A stretch of 64,000 nt of DNA, taken from NCBI GenBank assembly GCA_035235625.1, contig CP141140.1:64596581-64660580 (forward strand), in the 5' to 3' direction. The notes below the pieces were generated by a model, which worked only from the letters and a program-made list of their open reading frames with translations, made no database searches and was not told the DNA's origin. The first letter of the stretch is position 1. Each line of letters opens with the position of its first letter. This document shows, in pieces, positions 36,491 to 48,618 of the stretch. A program made the position numbers and the translations under genes. The DNA is from Saururus chinensis. Taxonomy: Eukaryota; Streptophyta; Magnoliopsida; Piperales; Saururaceae.

Positions 36491-38184
36491 TCATCTATCC
36501 CTGGCCTCCCGGAATGTCCTCCGCATTGCGTCGGGGTACAAGCGATAGGCAGCTAATTCAGACCACTTACCTGGCAGGCCATTATCTTGGGGGTTGAGGA
36601 AGAACTCTTCCAGAATCCATCTGCCTTCTGCCAGCGACGATCCGGGGGTATTATTTGACATATACCTCAAATCCCTCCTAGTCCCAATAAAGTAACCTCT
36701 CCAATCTTGGATTTGTATCAGAGGCCCCAGCTGCTCCCCCCAACTTCCCTCCCCATTAACCAAATTTCGTCGATGAACTCTCGTCTGCCCATTTTTCATA
36801 CGGACCCTCATTAGGGAGGTGAAGAAGTAAAATGCACCATCCCTCGCGGCATAAGTTTCTGCACCCAAAACATATAACAAAAGAAAAGGAAGAAAAGGTA
36901 CTTTTTTAGGTATGTAAAAAGATTTCCCTATTATAAGAGAAAATGTAGATGGTAATGCATGTTAAACAAAAACTACACCCTACGCATTAAAAAGAAAAAA
37001 AATCCACCTACTCAGATTTTCATGGGTAACCCATCTCAAAATTTCTAAATTCTTGAAATATGAAGTGCATACATTGGCATTCTCTTTCCTAACATCTTAA
37101 AGTTGATGGGAAACAATGATTATCCAAGAAACACAAGTGTTAGAAGCGGGTGTTTGAGGTCCACTCAGCCCCCTTTTGGATTGTGAGCAGTAGGATTTAA
37201 ATATGACAATGTGTAGTGCCTTTTTTGCAGTAAACGTAACCCAGTGTACTTATGTTTTGGATAATAAATTTTTTCCATCGGAATTTTTCAAACAAAACCT
37301 TATACTTAAGATTTTGATTGGATATAAAAAAGTAGACCTTTTTATTGTTATGTGATGCCCACTTTTTTCTGTCCTATTAAAGCTAGGTAGGGACTTAGTT
37401 ATGAGGAAAATAATATTTTAAGAGAATCTGATACATAACATGTAGAGGGGAATTTATGGTAATATCTCGGGTATGATTGAGTCAGGTTTTGTTTTGTAGA
37501 ACCCAACCCTACTTAAGATAAGAATTAAGTTCTTTAGACCCAAGCCCACCTAAGATAGGAACTAAATTTCTTGGGTCGGGTTAGTTCTAATCTTCAAATA
37601 GAACTAATACTATATTGGGTGGGCTCTATCTATAAAAAATTATAAATAGTTATATCACTTGGGTTAGATAAGACTTTGTAGAATAATTAAGAGCCCAGGT
37701 CAAAATGGGTCGGTTATTGGATTTTTTACATACTAGACACAACCCGACTTAAAAATTAGTTGGCTTTTTTTTTTTACCCGACTCGGGTCAATCTCCAGGG
37801 CTCCCTTCAAATTGGATCATGTCCGGGTCTTTTGAGCGCAGCCCCAGGAAAATTGCCAAATAATCAATGTATGTAGAGTGCACGTGAGTACAATAATTGC
37901 ATGAAATGCAGGTGAATAGTGCCAAGTGCAGATTATTAGTGAAGTAGAGATAAGGTACTTATATATGCAAATGAATTATTACCGGCAAGCTGTTGAGGGC
38001 GGTAGTTGAATATGTTAGTTTCATGGAAAGGGTTGTCTTCTGGGAGGGGCAGCCTGTCTCTCCTGGGCCTAAGGTACAGGCTAAGCAACTGGTCGTCTGT
38101 AGGTCGAAACAGATGGCGAGGTGGAGGATTGATGGGCAATAAATCCAATGTAATCCTCTGATTTTTTTCTTGATCCCGATCCAT
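36491..38184 (-). CDS. NAC3: short NAC-domain-like protein, two coding exons
   Basis: Exon 1 is 38184-37983 and exon 2 is 36858-36491, joined by a phase-1 GT-AG intron of 1.1 kb, giving 189 residues. Exon 1 reads LFRPTDDQLLSLYLRPRR (subdomain A) and NIFNYRPQQLA (B). Exon 2 reads TYAARDGAFYFFTS (C), GEGSWGEQLGPLIQ where NAC proteins have GYWKATG, then FIGTRRDLRY and WILEEFFLNPQDNG. Of the three open copies it keeps the best FRPTDDQL match but has lost the KATG-type DNA-contact loop. It has an insertion (NNTPGSSLAEG) before WILEEFF. The frame is open. The leader exon lacks the splice donor found in the other copies, so 5' processing may differ. Confidence 0.73.
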
Positions 38185-38344
38185 ATTATACCTACCTGTT
38201 CACAAGGGAAAACAATGATATACTTGGTTTACTCCTGTATAAAATAGCTTTTACTTCCATACTACTTAATTCGAAGTTCTGCCTTGAAGTGACAAAGTCA
38301 ATCCAGCTCCAATGTAGTTTAATTGAGCTTGAAAAAAGGAGCAT

Positions 38345-38710
38345 GCCAGGAGCCAATGTAGAGAGAGAGAGGCGGCTGACTTCCTGCAGTAAATGGATAT
38401 CTCTGCCACCCTGTCTTCTAGTCTTGCCAGAAATGGAGTTCACTGCTACCTAGTCTTCCAGCCTTGGACATGATTACGGTTATAGCGCTTCATATATAAT
38501 GAGAAGCTGTCACGTCTTCTCCTGCAGTCATGCAGTTTTCGCCAAAAATGTTCCATTCATGTTCTTTAGCATGCAATTGTTGAGATTTGCATGCTTGCCA
38601 AAAACTGCTCATGTGTTACGAACATCTACAACACTAGAAAATGTGACAAATTCAGTTGTGAAGAGAAACAATATCGGGCCAAATTTAAGGAGCTAGGAGA
38701 CAAGTGCAGC
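38345..38710 (-). promoter_or_regulatory. NAC3 leader and promoter block
   Basis: Homologous to the NAC1, NAC2 and NAC4 leaders (gactgcag, catgcagttttcgcc, gtgaagagaaacaata). At the leader end, the 'gtatacc/gtgtacc' bases carrying the donor in the other copies are absent (GGAAGTCAGCCGCC). A short duplication of the 'ccaccctgtcttc' segment is present at about 38405-38455. Confidence 0.45.
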
Positions 38711-39290
38711 AAAAGGGATCCATTTGAGTGAAAGATCAAGTTCAATTTTTATATATTTAACAAATAAACAATTCATCATCAAAAGTGCAGGACGATAACC
38801 GCAACTGGAACAATGTTACATCATTATAGACATATAATGTAGGTGTAATATATAGTCACCAAATAATCAGTCAAGAACGGACTCCAGTCAAATAGATGAT
38901 TTCCACATCAGCATGTGACCATTGAGTTAGTTTAAGTTAGCTTTAGCTTCATGTACAGTTGTGTTCACTCTGGATTTGATTTCAAAATTAAAATGCAATT
39001 TGCACATAAATACTATAAATAAATGATTGCACTCTCGGTCTATATTTAGAGCTGAGATTATTCTCCCTCAATTTCTGTTATGGTAGCAAAGCCAGGTTTC
39101 AATCTTGAGACTTGTGGTTACAGGCCCACTATACTTTTGCTACCCAATGGCATTTTGCATGGACATGTCTAGCTTGATTAGGCTTCTTTTCCTGTCTGTG
39201 ACCAACAATGAGAAGCAGCTGCCACATCGATAAAGCAGAACTGTTAGGGAAACTTGGAAATCGGATGCAACAGTTTCCAGGTTCCCCCTT
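38711..39290. other. Intergenic, no gene seen
   Basis: Upstream flank of NAC3. Unlike NAC1 and NAC2 it has no TBL exon relic: similarity to the other blocks fades after about 38800. Confidence 0.4.
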
Positions 39291-40680
39291 CAACCTATTC
39301 TCTGGTCACAAAGTGTGGTCATGGTGGGAGGTCACGAAAACAATTTTCATTTTGCATCGGTTTACCTGTTCTCATACACCTCAACAAATTGACATGTCTG
39401 AGCGTAAGCATAATTTGTATATTGTGAGTTTAACCTTTACTATTTAAGCTACGGATAGATGCTTTCTTCACTACTAAGTTTTTTTATTAATCGATTGCCT
39501 ACTTCTGTTTTGAGTGGTACGAGCCCTTTTGAAAAGCTTTATGATCATACTGTCCCTGCTATTCCTTCTTCAAAGTCCTTGGTAGTTCTTGCCTCCCTTG
39601 GACTAAACCATGTAATGCTGATACATACCTTCTTCACGATTTAGTGTCTTTATTGTTGTCCTGGTTCAAGGGTTACCGTCGTTTTGATCGTACTATGTTT
39701 AAGATTTTTCCAAGTAAACGTGTTCGGTTTATTGAGTCTCTTTCCTTTTGCTAGTGATTATGTTTCACCATCTTATCCTTCTATGTCTTCCTTGTTCCCA
39801 TTTACTTTCCATACCCTTCATCCTAATAGCTCCACATCTCTTATTTCTGATTCTTCTTTTGTTGTCCTTTCTTCATCTCTACCATCCTTGTTTCTGATTC
39901 TCCTATTCCCCTTGTGCCATTACCATCTTCTTCTATGTCTTTTGCCTATGTCCCTCCTTCCAATTCAATACCTTCTATTTGTTTTGTCTCATCCTATGAC
40001 TACAAGTTCAAAGACGGGTATCAAATGTAAAATTTCTTACAATTTACATACGGTTACTAAAAAAGACTTCAATCCTGATCTTGAAACTAAATACACTCAA
40101 GCTGCCCAGTACTCTTATTGTCGGCAGGCACTGTCTCCCGAGTACAACACGAAGCAAGAGACTTCAACTTTGGTTCCTCCTTCTGACCACAATATCATTA
40201 GCTTGTGAGTGGGTGTTTTGTATTAAACGAAATCCTAATGGCACCATCTCTCCATATAAGGTCCACTTGGTTGCAAAGGGGAGGAAGGAGTCGATTATCA
40301 CGATACATTCAGTCCATGTGTGCAAAAATCAACTATAATGAATGTTTTCTTCCTTGGTTGTGGTGTGCTTTTAGGTCAATTCGTCAATTAGATGTGAGCA
40401 ACATATTCCTCCATGGTTTTGTGGATGAGGATCTATAAGACTATAACTATATGTATCTCATGGGTTTGTTAACACCGAGTTTCCTTTTCGTGTCAGCACA
40501 CTAAAAGGCCATTTATGGTAAATTTAAAGCAAGCTCTACGACAGTGATGTGCTCGGTTCTCATCTTTCATATTAGCTCAAGGGTTTCAAGCAATTAATGT
40601 TGATCCATCCCACTTTGTTTCCCTTATAATCTATGTTGATGACATACTTAATTATTCTCGGCCCTTATAACTCCAGCCAT
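39290..40680 (+). mobile_element. Ty1/Copia fossil: integrase to reverse transcriptase
   Basis: Plus-strand motifs in Copia order are an integrase end (SHTPQQIDMSERKH, about 39370), an INRLPTSVLSG segment (about 39490), a serine-rich linker, the reverse transcriptase start (WVFCIKRNPNGTIS, about 40215; HLVAKG, about 40265), SIRQLDVSNIFLHGF (about 40380) and the catalytic-type IYVDDIL (about 40630). It is broken in many places, with no LTRs recognised. Confidence 0.82.
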
Positions 40681-41668
40681 GCTCATTCTTGGACAATAAC
40701 CTTGTTGCTGGTAAAAAAACCAATGGTGAAATGCTTTATATGCACCAAAATCAGTTCTTGACTCTATTCAGCAACAAAAAAAAAACTTGATTCTTCCATG
40801 TAAGGGCATTGGTGGTTGAAGAGTTGACACTTATAAGGTTGCATGTGTGCTCAATGGTGTGCATTTTTCTTATTCAACTCAGGGATGAGAAGTCTGTCAC
40901 CTTGACTTTTAGCTAGTCCGCACCCCCTTAAGACAATCAGTATATATCCATCATCGGGAAATATCCAAGTAGATATCTACCCCATTATATATAGGTAGAG
41001 CTGGCTAAAACTGGGTGTGAGATACTTCTCATCCAACTCCAAGTGTAGATCTACTTTTAAAAAAAAATGAGATGAAGAAAAGGGAAGTTGTAGCTCCACA
41101 TTGATCAGCCTGATCACAGTGAAACTTCCTGCCCTGCCTGCATAGTAAGTAGGAATTTTTCACACCACAATCATGAAAAAATAGTTAAGTGTGGTTCCTA
41201 GGAAGCTGCTCTTCGATATGTCAACATCCCCAATTAGTAAGACCATGAAAAATACTTGACTTATCATGATAGACTTACCCACATCATATGACTAAAATGG
41301 ATCTTAACAATGTATAGGTCAAAAATATCAATGGTTATGCTATGGACGGTTGGGTCAAGTTGGCATTGACCTGCACTTAAATTTGATAAGGTTAAACGAG
41401 TTGAAAATGCAAGCCTTGACCCTATTTGGGTTAAGTTAGGTCGGGTATGCAAGTTCTTTTGATTAATTTTTTTATTAATTTGGTATTTTATACGTACCCT
41501 ATCTTTGTAGGGGTAAACATAGAAAAAAATTAGATATATTGCAACATTATAAATAGACAGTCAACTACTTTTTGTATAATTTGAAAAGGAAAGAGCTAAA
41601 GAGCGAACATTATCGCATTATAAAGCACATATCTACAACCACAAAACTCCCACAAATGTTACTAATTA

Positions 41669-42434
41669 ACCCCCCCCCCCCCTACTTGACACACCCAAAA
41701 AAAATTAAATAAATTACTAAATACCCCTCATCCCCCACTGTTCATTTTAATTTTATTTATGCTCTTTTAATGCCCCATTACCAATCTTCCCCCTCTAGCG
41801 TGAGTTCTTCCATCTCCCCCGTCACTTGTAGCTCTTTTCTATCAACCATTTTCTTTCTCCCCCCTCGCTTGTAGCTCTTTTTCCATAATTTTTTTCCTCT
41901 CTCCCTTGCCTTGCTGCTTATCTAAATGATTTATGAAGGGGGGTAGTTACCGCCAAAATATGCAAAAATTAACGGAGAACTACAGTCTCCAAGCAAATAA
42001 GTTTTATTTGACAGATAATATCCCCAAACAAGAAACCTTCAAAAAAAATTTAAACTTTTGGATGATTTCTGGCGGGGAGAGGTCACCGCTACAATATACA
42101 GACATTGACGGGGACCTTTGTTCTTCGTATAATCTAGTTTTATTTGTCGGGTGGTACTCCTACCACAAAACTTAAAAACTTCTAAAAAACTCCTAGCAAG
42201 AAGTGGTCACCATCACAATATGTAAAATTTAACGGGGACTTAAGGCGTTCGTCCAAATCAATTTTATTTAGTGGAGGGTACCACCCACCAAAAAACCTCC
42301 AGAGGTTTTGGGGTGTTGGGATGACATGAGTAAAATTATAGGAGGGTACTGAGTTGTAAAAAAAATGCATGTTAATTTTCTGTGGTAGGGGACTCTAAGT
42401 ATTTTTTTTTATTGGGTTGGGGGGGGGGGGGGGA
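41669..42434. repeat. Block bounded by a C-run and a G-run, with three ~128-bp repeat units
   Basis: A C-run at about 41670-41682 followed by 'acacacccaaaaaaaatt' faces an inverted G-run at about 42419-42433 preceded by 'ttttttttattgggtt'. Inside, 'ttaccgccaaaatatgcaaa' (41948), 'tcaccgctacaatatacaga' (42083) and 'tcaccatcacaatatgtaaa' (42209) start three degenerate direct repeats. Each also carries 'ttaacggggac'-like and 'ttttatttg' words. It could be a MITE with homopolymer ends, and its class is unknown. Confidence 0.5.
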
Positions 42435-42452
42435 GGATAGACGCATTCTAAA

Positions 42453-42540
42453 ATAAAATTCTAAAAAAAATATTAATCTAAGAAAAAAAGTTATAATAAA
42501 ATTCTAAAAAAAATATTAATCTAAGAAAAAAAGTTATAAT
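42453..42540. repeat. Perfect 43-bp tandem duplication
   Basis: 'ataaaattctaaaaaaaata' begins at 42453 and again at 42496. The two units are identical through 'gaaaaaaagttata'. Confidence 0.9.
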
Positions 42541-43157
42541 CTTTTTGTTTAGATCATTATATCATTAAATAATAAGGTCAAAGTCAGATTATGTGAGTTA
42601 TACTGGTAAATCTTGACCCAACCATAATTTTATAATAGATAAAAGTTTAAAACCTCAACTTTAACCTTATTTTATGTTGGGTCAAATCGGGTACAAATTA
42701 GGCACCTCGGGTACCGTAGGTTAAGTTGAATTTTCAGAGCCCTAATTCATATATTGATTAAGGTAAGGGTATCATGAAGACAATACTTATACATAGACCC
42801 ATGGCGAAATTCTCTTTTTTCTGTGTAGTTCATGAAAATTTTCTTTTTTTAATGCGATGTCTGATGCAAAGGAATTTCCATTATATTACTATTATGGACA
42901 AAAAAATGAAACATATGTATACGACTCAGATCTCAAATTATCCACGTTCTCTTCCCCACCAACAAAAGGCTTTAATAGGTAATTAGGATCACTAAGACAT
43001 AATCGCAATCAAAGCAACGCCTTTTCCCAATAACTTAGAACATCATAACACACAATTAACTAGTACTGCTTAGCATAAATAGCAAATCCAGATAACTAAA
43101 TCCTATAAAACAAATAACTATTTTTCCAAGCCAATCAATCACACAGATAGGTCGTCC

Positions 43158-44336
43158 TCAGCATCTATCTCCTCGGAATGACGTCCGCATTGCTTCGGGA
43201 TACAAGCGATAGGCAGCAAACTCAGCCCAGCTACTTGGCAGGCCATCATCTTGTGGCCTGAGGAAGAACTCTTCCAGTATCCATCCGGTTTTTCCCTTGG
43301 GCTCAAAAGTCAGATCCCTCCTAGTCCCAACAAAGCAACCCTTGCTATCTTGGATTTGTTCCTCAGAACCCACAGACTTCCATCTCCCCTGCCCATTAAA
43401 CAACGTTCGTTCAAGCACATGTATTTGCCCATCTTTCAACCTACGAATCCTTATTACTGGGGTGAAGAAGTAATAGGCACCATCTCTCGCAGCATAAGTT
43501 CCTGCACTTACATATAACAAAAGAAAAGGAAAAAAAGTAGTTTTTTTGGGGGGGTAGGTAAGAAAGATTTCATTAATATCAAGAGAAAATGTACATGATG
43601 ACAAAAGTTGAACCTAAACTACAAATTAATCTGTTTTTTTTATACAACTCATAGACCCCCCTCCACAGGTGCCACATGCCCAAATCGTGCCTGAGACCTC
43701 TCTCATTGAGCACGCTGTGGCTGGATTGACAACTACGCACTAGTCCTTAAAAAAAAAAGACATTCCCATATTTTCAGGACCCATCTCAATATTTTGGAAA
43801 TATGAAATAAATATATATTGGTAATTCCTTTCCTAACGTCTTAAACTATTGAGAAATGATTATTTAACAAACATAAGGGAGGCATGTTCCGCCCACCCTT
43901 TTTTGTGTTGTGCACCGTCAAAATGAAATTTGACAGCGTGCAACGCTTTCCTGCAGAAAACATGGTCTGTGGTACTAAATTTTTTCTCCAAAAAATTACG
44001 AATAATCAATGCATGTAGTGCGTGGTGTATATCCTCTTCGCTTGTTCCTCTCTTTGCCATTTTTAGTATAATAATTCCATGGCATGCAGACGAATGGCCC
44101 CCAAGTGCTAATTTTTAGTGAAGTAGATAGATAGTTATAAATGCAAAAGAATTATTACCAGCAAGCTGTTGAGGGTGGTACTGGTAAATGTTAGTTTCAT
44201 GGAAGGGGCTGTCACCCGGGAGGGGCAGTCCATCTCTTTTGGGCCTCAGGTACAGGTTGAGCAAGTCATCGTCTTCAGGTCGAAATATATGGCGAAGTGG
44301 AGGATCAGGATTCTGGTTTTGGTTTCCGCGATACAT
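43158..44336 (-). CDS. NAC4: short NAC-domain-like protein, two coding exons
   Basis: Exon 1 is 44336-44159 and exon 2 is 43501-43158, joined by a phase-1 GT-AG intron, giving 173 residues. Exon 1 has IFRPEDDDLLNLYLRPKRDG (A) and NIYQYHPQQLA (B). Exon 2 has TYAARDGAYYFFTPVIRIRR (C), GQGRWKSVGSEEQI in place of GYWKATG, CFVGTRRDLTFEP (D) and WILEEFFLRPQDDG (E), then a 25-residue tail ending RGDRC. The conserved tail (WAEFAAYRLYPEAMR) recurs in all four copies and is not part of standard NAC domains. A leader intron at 44600-44348 keeps both splice sites. This copy has the best-preserved overall structure. Confidence 0.77.
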
Positions 44337-44347
44337 GTTATAGCTAC

Positions 44348-44600
44348 CTGTTCACAAGGGAAAATCATGGTTTACTTGGTTGACTCCACTTTCAAACACA
44401 GCCTATATAAAATAGCTTTGATTTTTTGGCTAACTATCCAATGTAATACTAATCTGAAGTCCACAAAGTCAATCCATCTTGGACAAAAATAAATATATGT
44501 AATTATTGACATATTAATTAGTGGAAATGTAGTTCATTAACTTGGCAAAATGGGCATGCAGGTACCAAATAGAGAGAGAGAAAGAGGAGCTTGTGTGTAC
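44348..44600 (-). promoter_or_regulatory. NAC4 5' UTR intron
   Basis: The donor GGAAGTCAG|GTACAC sits at 44601/44600 and the acceptor CTTGTGAACAG|GTAGC at 44348/44347, eleven bases before the ATG. The same arrangement is seen in NAC2 and, with changes, in NAC1. Confidence 0.55.
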
Positions 44601-45000
44601 CTGACTTCCTGCCGCAGTCCTACCGGAAACGGAGTTCGCTGCCACCCAATCTTCCAGGGTCAGACATGATGATTATGGTTATGGTGTTTTATAATGGGAT
44701 GCAGTCATGTCTTCTGCTGCAGTCATGCAACTTTCGCCAAAAATATCTCATTCATGTTGAGTGCCAAGATGCGATTTACATGCTTGCCAAAATCTGGTCA
44801 TATCTCTCTCTCTGTCATTGTCGCACTCATCTACAACACTGAAAAATGTGACAAATTCAGTTGAGAAGAGAAACAATACCCAGCCAAATTTAGAGAGGAG
44901 ACGAGTGGAGCAAAAGGTATATATCTATTTGCGTAGAAGATCAAGTTTGATTATTAGTTAACAAAGAAACAATTCATCAAAGCCTAGCATGATGACAACA
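44601..45000 (-). promoter_or_regulatory. NAC4 leader exon and promoter block
   Basis: Homologous to the blocks upstream of NAC1-3. It contains the CATGACTGCAGCAG element and a short (CT)n at about 44803-44812. It has small ATG-initiated frames, but none is conserved between copies, so it looks like untranslated leader. Confidence 0.45.
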
Positions 45001-45085
45001 GCAAGTAGACCTCACGGATCTAACTTTCAAGAATTCATACTTGCGCCTTCCCTAAAGGTCAATTCATCTTGTGCTAAAAATTATT

Positions 45086-45239
45086 CTCGTCCTTCTAAAT
45101 TAATAACTTTATTTAAAGAAATAATAATTTTTATTAAATAGTAAAACTCACAATCACTTAAATTGAACAAAGTGAAGCTATTAATATGAATAAAATATTT
45201 TTGCTAAATGAAGTTATTAATTTAAGATGGAGGGAGTAT
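45086..45239. mobile_element. Stowaway-like MITE
   Basis: Left end 'ttctcgtccttctaaattaa' and right end 'aatttaagatggagggagta' are inverted copies, with an AT-rich interior shared with the copies at 18.9 and 54.6 kb. Confidence 0.75.
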
Positions 45240-45797
45240 ATCCTTTCTATTAAACTAGTTCAATTCGGTTCTATTCATAAATGTATTTTATTCTTATCCA
45301 GCCTATCAATCCTATAACTTCTTCCATGACATTATATGATGCCTTGAACATCATCTGCCGATAGTCTCCTGTCAAAAAGATTGCATAAGGCTTATATTTT
45401 TAAAGCCGTGGTCAAAATATGACTTTCTATAAAATCAAGATGTACATATAAGCAGTGGCATGGGTAAGGCCGTAGTAAAGCCTTTCAATTATTAAGAGCG
45501 GCACTCTTGGGTGATCAGTGAGATAAAAATTTTGTTGACCTTTTCGATGGCTTACTTTTGGGGGCCACTATAGGTGTAGAATGAAGGGCATATCATAGGG
45601 TATGTTGGTATTTATATCATTTGGACTCATTTTGATGGTTAGTGGAACAAAGTCGGTCGACAAGTGAAGTTAATGATTAAGAATTTACATAGTTAAATAA
45701 ATGGGTTCCATATATTAAAATCACCTCAAATATGGTAGAAATAAATAGGTCCCATATATTAAAATTACCTCGAATATAGTAGACCCATCATTAAGGG
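45240..45797. other. Intergenic, no gene seen
   Basis: Contains a small direct repeat: 'ggttccatatattaaaatca' at about 45705 and 'ggtcccatatattaaaatta' at about 45751. No gene. Confidence 0.5.
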
Positions 45798-45939
45798 GGA
45801 AGAGTTTTTATACTCCCCTATCACAATGAGCCCAGTTCAAGGAATGCATGTAAGACCCTAATATTTGAGATCGATGATGTGATGTTGACGCATATTATGT
45901 GTATCATCAATCTCAAAGATGAAAGGCTCTCATGTATTC

Positions 45940-48618
45940 TATAATGCCCTAAAATTTTAATGTTTTAAAATTCGAATGTTCAGGCTCATTAACGAGTTTT
46001 AAAGCCTAATAATAATTTTTCTTAAAATTAGACTATTTTGAGCACAATTCATTCAAAGAAGCCCTAAGATATTTGATAGGGCTCAAAGAGACGAATGTAT
46101 CGAGCCTAAGAACGCACCAATCGAACACCAAAATTATAAGCTTTGGCCTCAGGAAGTATGTCATAGGCGGGGCCCACTTTATACTGATGATAAAACATAC
46201 CCTTGTGTAATCTTATTTCGAATGGATAGTCGATACGAGTTTAAAATTCTAAGTTTGGGGTAAGGAGTTACAACTATTTAAAGTTTAAAATTTTGTTTTG
46301 ATTTAAAAAAAAATTTTAAAAATTAAAATTAAAATTTGCATTAGCACTGCTGAGGCATCAGCAGCAATGATGCACTACTTTGCAGCAACATGCCATGGCC
46401 TACCGTTGGTAGGCCATGGCACACTGGTGTGTGCTAACACATGATGACCTTTTTATCCATTGGATGTGTGCCATGTGATGCACATCTTACGGCTCTTTTC
46501 GGTATAAATAGAGGGAGGGGTGGGCTTTTCTAGCTAACCCTAAATTTTCCTCCATGTTTCTCCTTCAAGCTTCTCGTCCGATTTCTTTCATTTATAAACC
46601 ATTCGTAGCTAATTCGATGGCTCTCTACATCGTAGAGGGGTTTGTTTTTTGAGCTAGCTACTCTAAAGGGGGGAAATGGCCTGGGGTAAGGGGAGGCTTC
46701 ATCCACAACTTTTGGGCCAAGAGGAAGAATTTATCTTAGCACAAAGGGAGGCTATGTCCGTTACTTTCGAGCCGGAAGGAGGAATTGTCCCGACTCAAGG
46801 GGAGACTCTATCCGCCACTTTCGAGCCCAAAAGGAGATCTTGTTCTAACACAATGGGAGGTTCCGCTCGTAAGCCCGAGAATGAGACAAGGCTCCGACCT
46901 TCAGCCGTTACTCAGGTCAATTTAAAGAACGAAGGGTAGGTGGTTTTAAGTAGTGTTTTAAAAACCGGACAGGACCGGCCGGTCCGACTGGGTTCAACCA
47001 GACTCATTATAAAAAATGGGCTAGTTCAAGTGGATTTCCTTGTTGGTTTAACCCGGCCGGGATAGCGTGACTCGGCCTGTTAAACCGTAAACCCGGAGTT
47101 CCGGTCCAATCCAATTTTTGAAAAAAAAAATGAGACCCGAATTTGGGGCAAGTCAGGTGATAGCGATGCCTTGTTGTTGTTCACATTGCACAGAACCATA
47201 GATGAGAGGATCTGAAGCTCGGTGGCCAGCGGAGAGATTTGGGGCAACGCCACCCCTGTAAGAGGCGATCTACGGCAATTCCATCTACATTTTGGTGATC
47301 TCCTCAGCTGATTCTCACAGTCACCATTTGTGGCCTGAAAGGGAGGAACTTTGGGCAATTTGGGCCGGCAACTGCCTCTCCATCGAAATCCCTCTCTAGG
47401 GAAAATCTCTCTCCGTCGAAAATCCATCTCTGGTAAAAATCCCTCCTTTCTCTTCTGCCTCATGGCCATTTTTTGTCTTGTCCATTCCTTTCTTTCTCTT
47501 CTACCTCATCGACATTTTTTTTCTCTTCTGCCTCGCCATCCATTCCTTCCTTTCTCTTCTGCCTCCATGCCTCGTCGCCATTTGTGGTTGAGCTCGGCCT
47601 CTAAGGTGGAGAGGGAGTTGTGGAGAGGGAGCCTTGGAGAGGAGCTCGGCCACCAGGGTAGAGTCGTGACTACCGGTTGGGGTGGAGTCGTGGAGAGGAG
47701 GTGACCGTCAGAGTTTGGCTACTGACGAGATGGAGCAGGAGTAGGACAGTGGGAGAGAAGGAGGGAAGGGGAAGAAGGAGGAGGCAGTGAGATTAGGGTT
47801 AGTGAAAGAGTGGAGGAAAAGTTATATAGTGACCTAGTCAACCCGGGTTGACCCCTATTGAACTGGCATGAAAACCAATCCGGGTCGGTGTCCGGGCCGG
47901 TTTTTAAAACACTAGTTTTAAGCTCTAATTCTATGCTACGATTAGGCATTCTATTTTGTAATTTATTTGTTTCTTAAATAAGCTATTATTTCAAAAAAAG
48001 ATATTATTAAGGGTGAATATGCGCTAAAATAATAATGTCATGTACACCTCTTAGTGAGATTTTGTCGTGATATGTTCTTTGAAATATTATTATTATTATT
48101 TTAATGACCTTACAAATGATTTTGATTAGATTTGAAGGGTAGCTATTTGGTATAAAGCCTAAAAACTATCGGAGTTATGACTCCTAGATACTGGCTTTAA
48201 GGCATATGGTGCGCCCATGAAGTTGGATATCATAGAAAAATCTTCTTCATTCTGATCCCTTCGCCCCACAAGCACGGGTGTATATCGCACCAGTATTGGC
48301 GACATTCTGTAAATAATGATTTATCAAATTTAAAATTGTTTATCTGATTCTACTTATGAATGATTTATTCGAGTTTACTATATTCTATAAAGAACTATTT
48401 TATCTAACTTTTTGTATAAAAGGTGCATTGGATTATGTTAGTCGATAATATTATTTTGAGTTGACTTTTGAATATAAATTATTAGGATAATATTTTATGC
48501 ATATTTGTTTATGTTTTATATTTTAGCATGCCCCTAAAAGTCCGATCTTGACCCACTTTTAATTACGAATTGATGGCACTCCGATCTTTAAAGTAATTTA
48601 AAAGGTCGATGCGCTACA
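45940..48618 (+). mobile_element. Gypsy-type solo LTR containing a hAT-like element
   Basis: It begins with a TGCCCTAAAATTTTAATG-type end resembling Del/Tekay LTR starts and finishes at GCGCTACA. Near-matching 5-bp target duplications (TATTC, CATTC) lie at 45935-45939 and 48619-48623. Without the nested insertion the LTR is about 1.7 kb. GGTATAAATAGAGGGAGG near 46502 is a good promoter TATA box and sets the plus orientation. No internal region adjoins it. A frame of 87 codons at 46676-46939 lies inside the LTR and is not considered a gene. Confidence 0.75.
46951..47914. mobile_element. hAT-like non-autonomous element
   Basis: Ends TAGTGTTTTAAAAACCGG are inverted at both sides and continue into CCGG-rich sequence. 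GTTTTAAG is exactly repeated at 46943-46950 and 47915-47922, and eight bases is the hAT duplication size. The 964-bp interior is GC-richer than its surroundings with no transposase. It may contain captured sequence, since pyrimidine-rich leader-like DNA lies at 47380-47560, but none was identified. Confidence 0.88.

Larger units (their letters stand above)
40690..43150. other. Downstream flank of the NAC4 block
   Basis: Bases 40725-40890 and 41080-41220 match the 3' flanks of the other NAC blocks, and 42890-43030 is the proximal 3' flank. In between are proline- and glycine-poor repeats, homopolymer runs and tandem arrays described separately. No gene is seen. Confidence 0.45.

Noticed and set aside
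39208-40438. Several plus-strand frames that could be read as a host gene
   Set aside because: Their motifs (MSERKH, NPNGTIS, QLDVSNIFLHG) are Copia integrase and reverse transcriptase.
46676-46939. An 87-codon frame starting MAWGKGRLHPQLLG
   Set aside because: It lies wholly inside a Gypsy solo LTR, downstream of the LTR TATA box, and shows no family resemblance.
47080-47704. Frames of 117-129 codons in both directions with Arg/Pro-rich content
   Set aside because: They sit inside the hAT-like element and overlap each other on opposite strands. The GC-rich composition explains the lack of stops.
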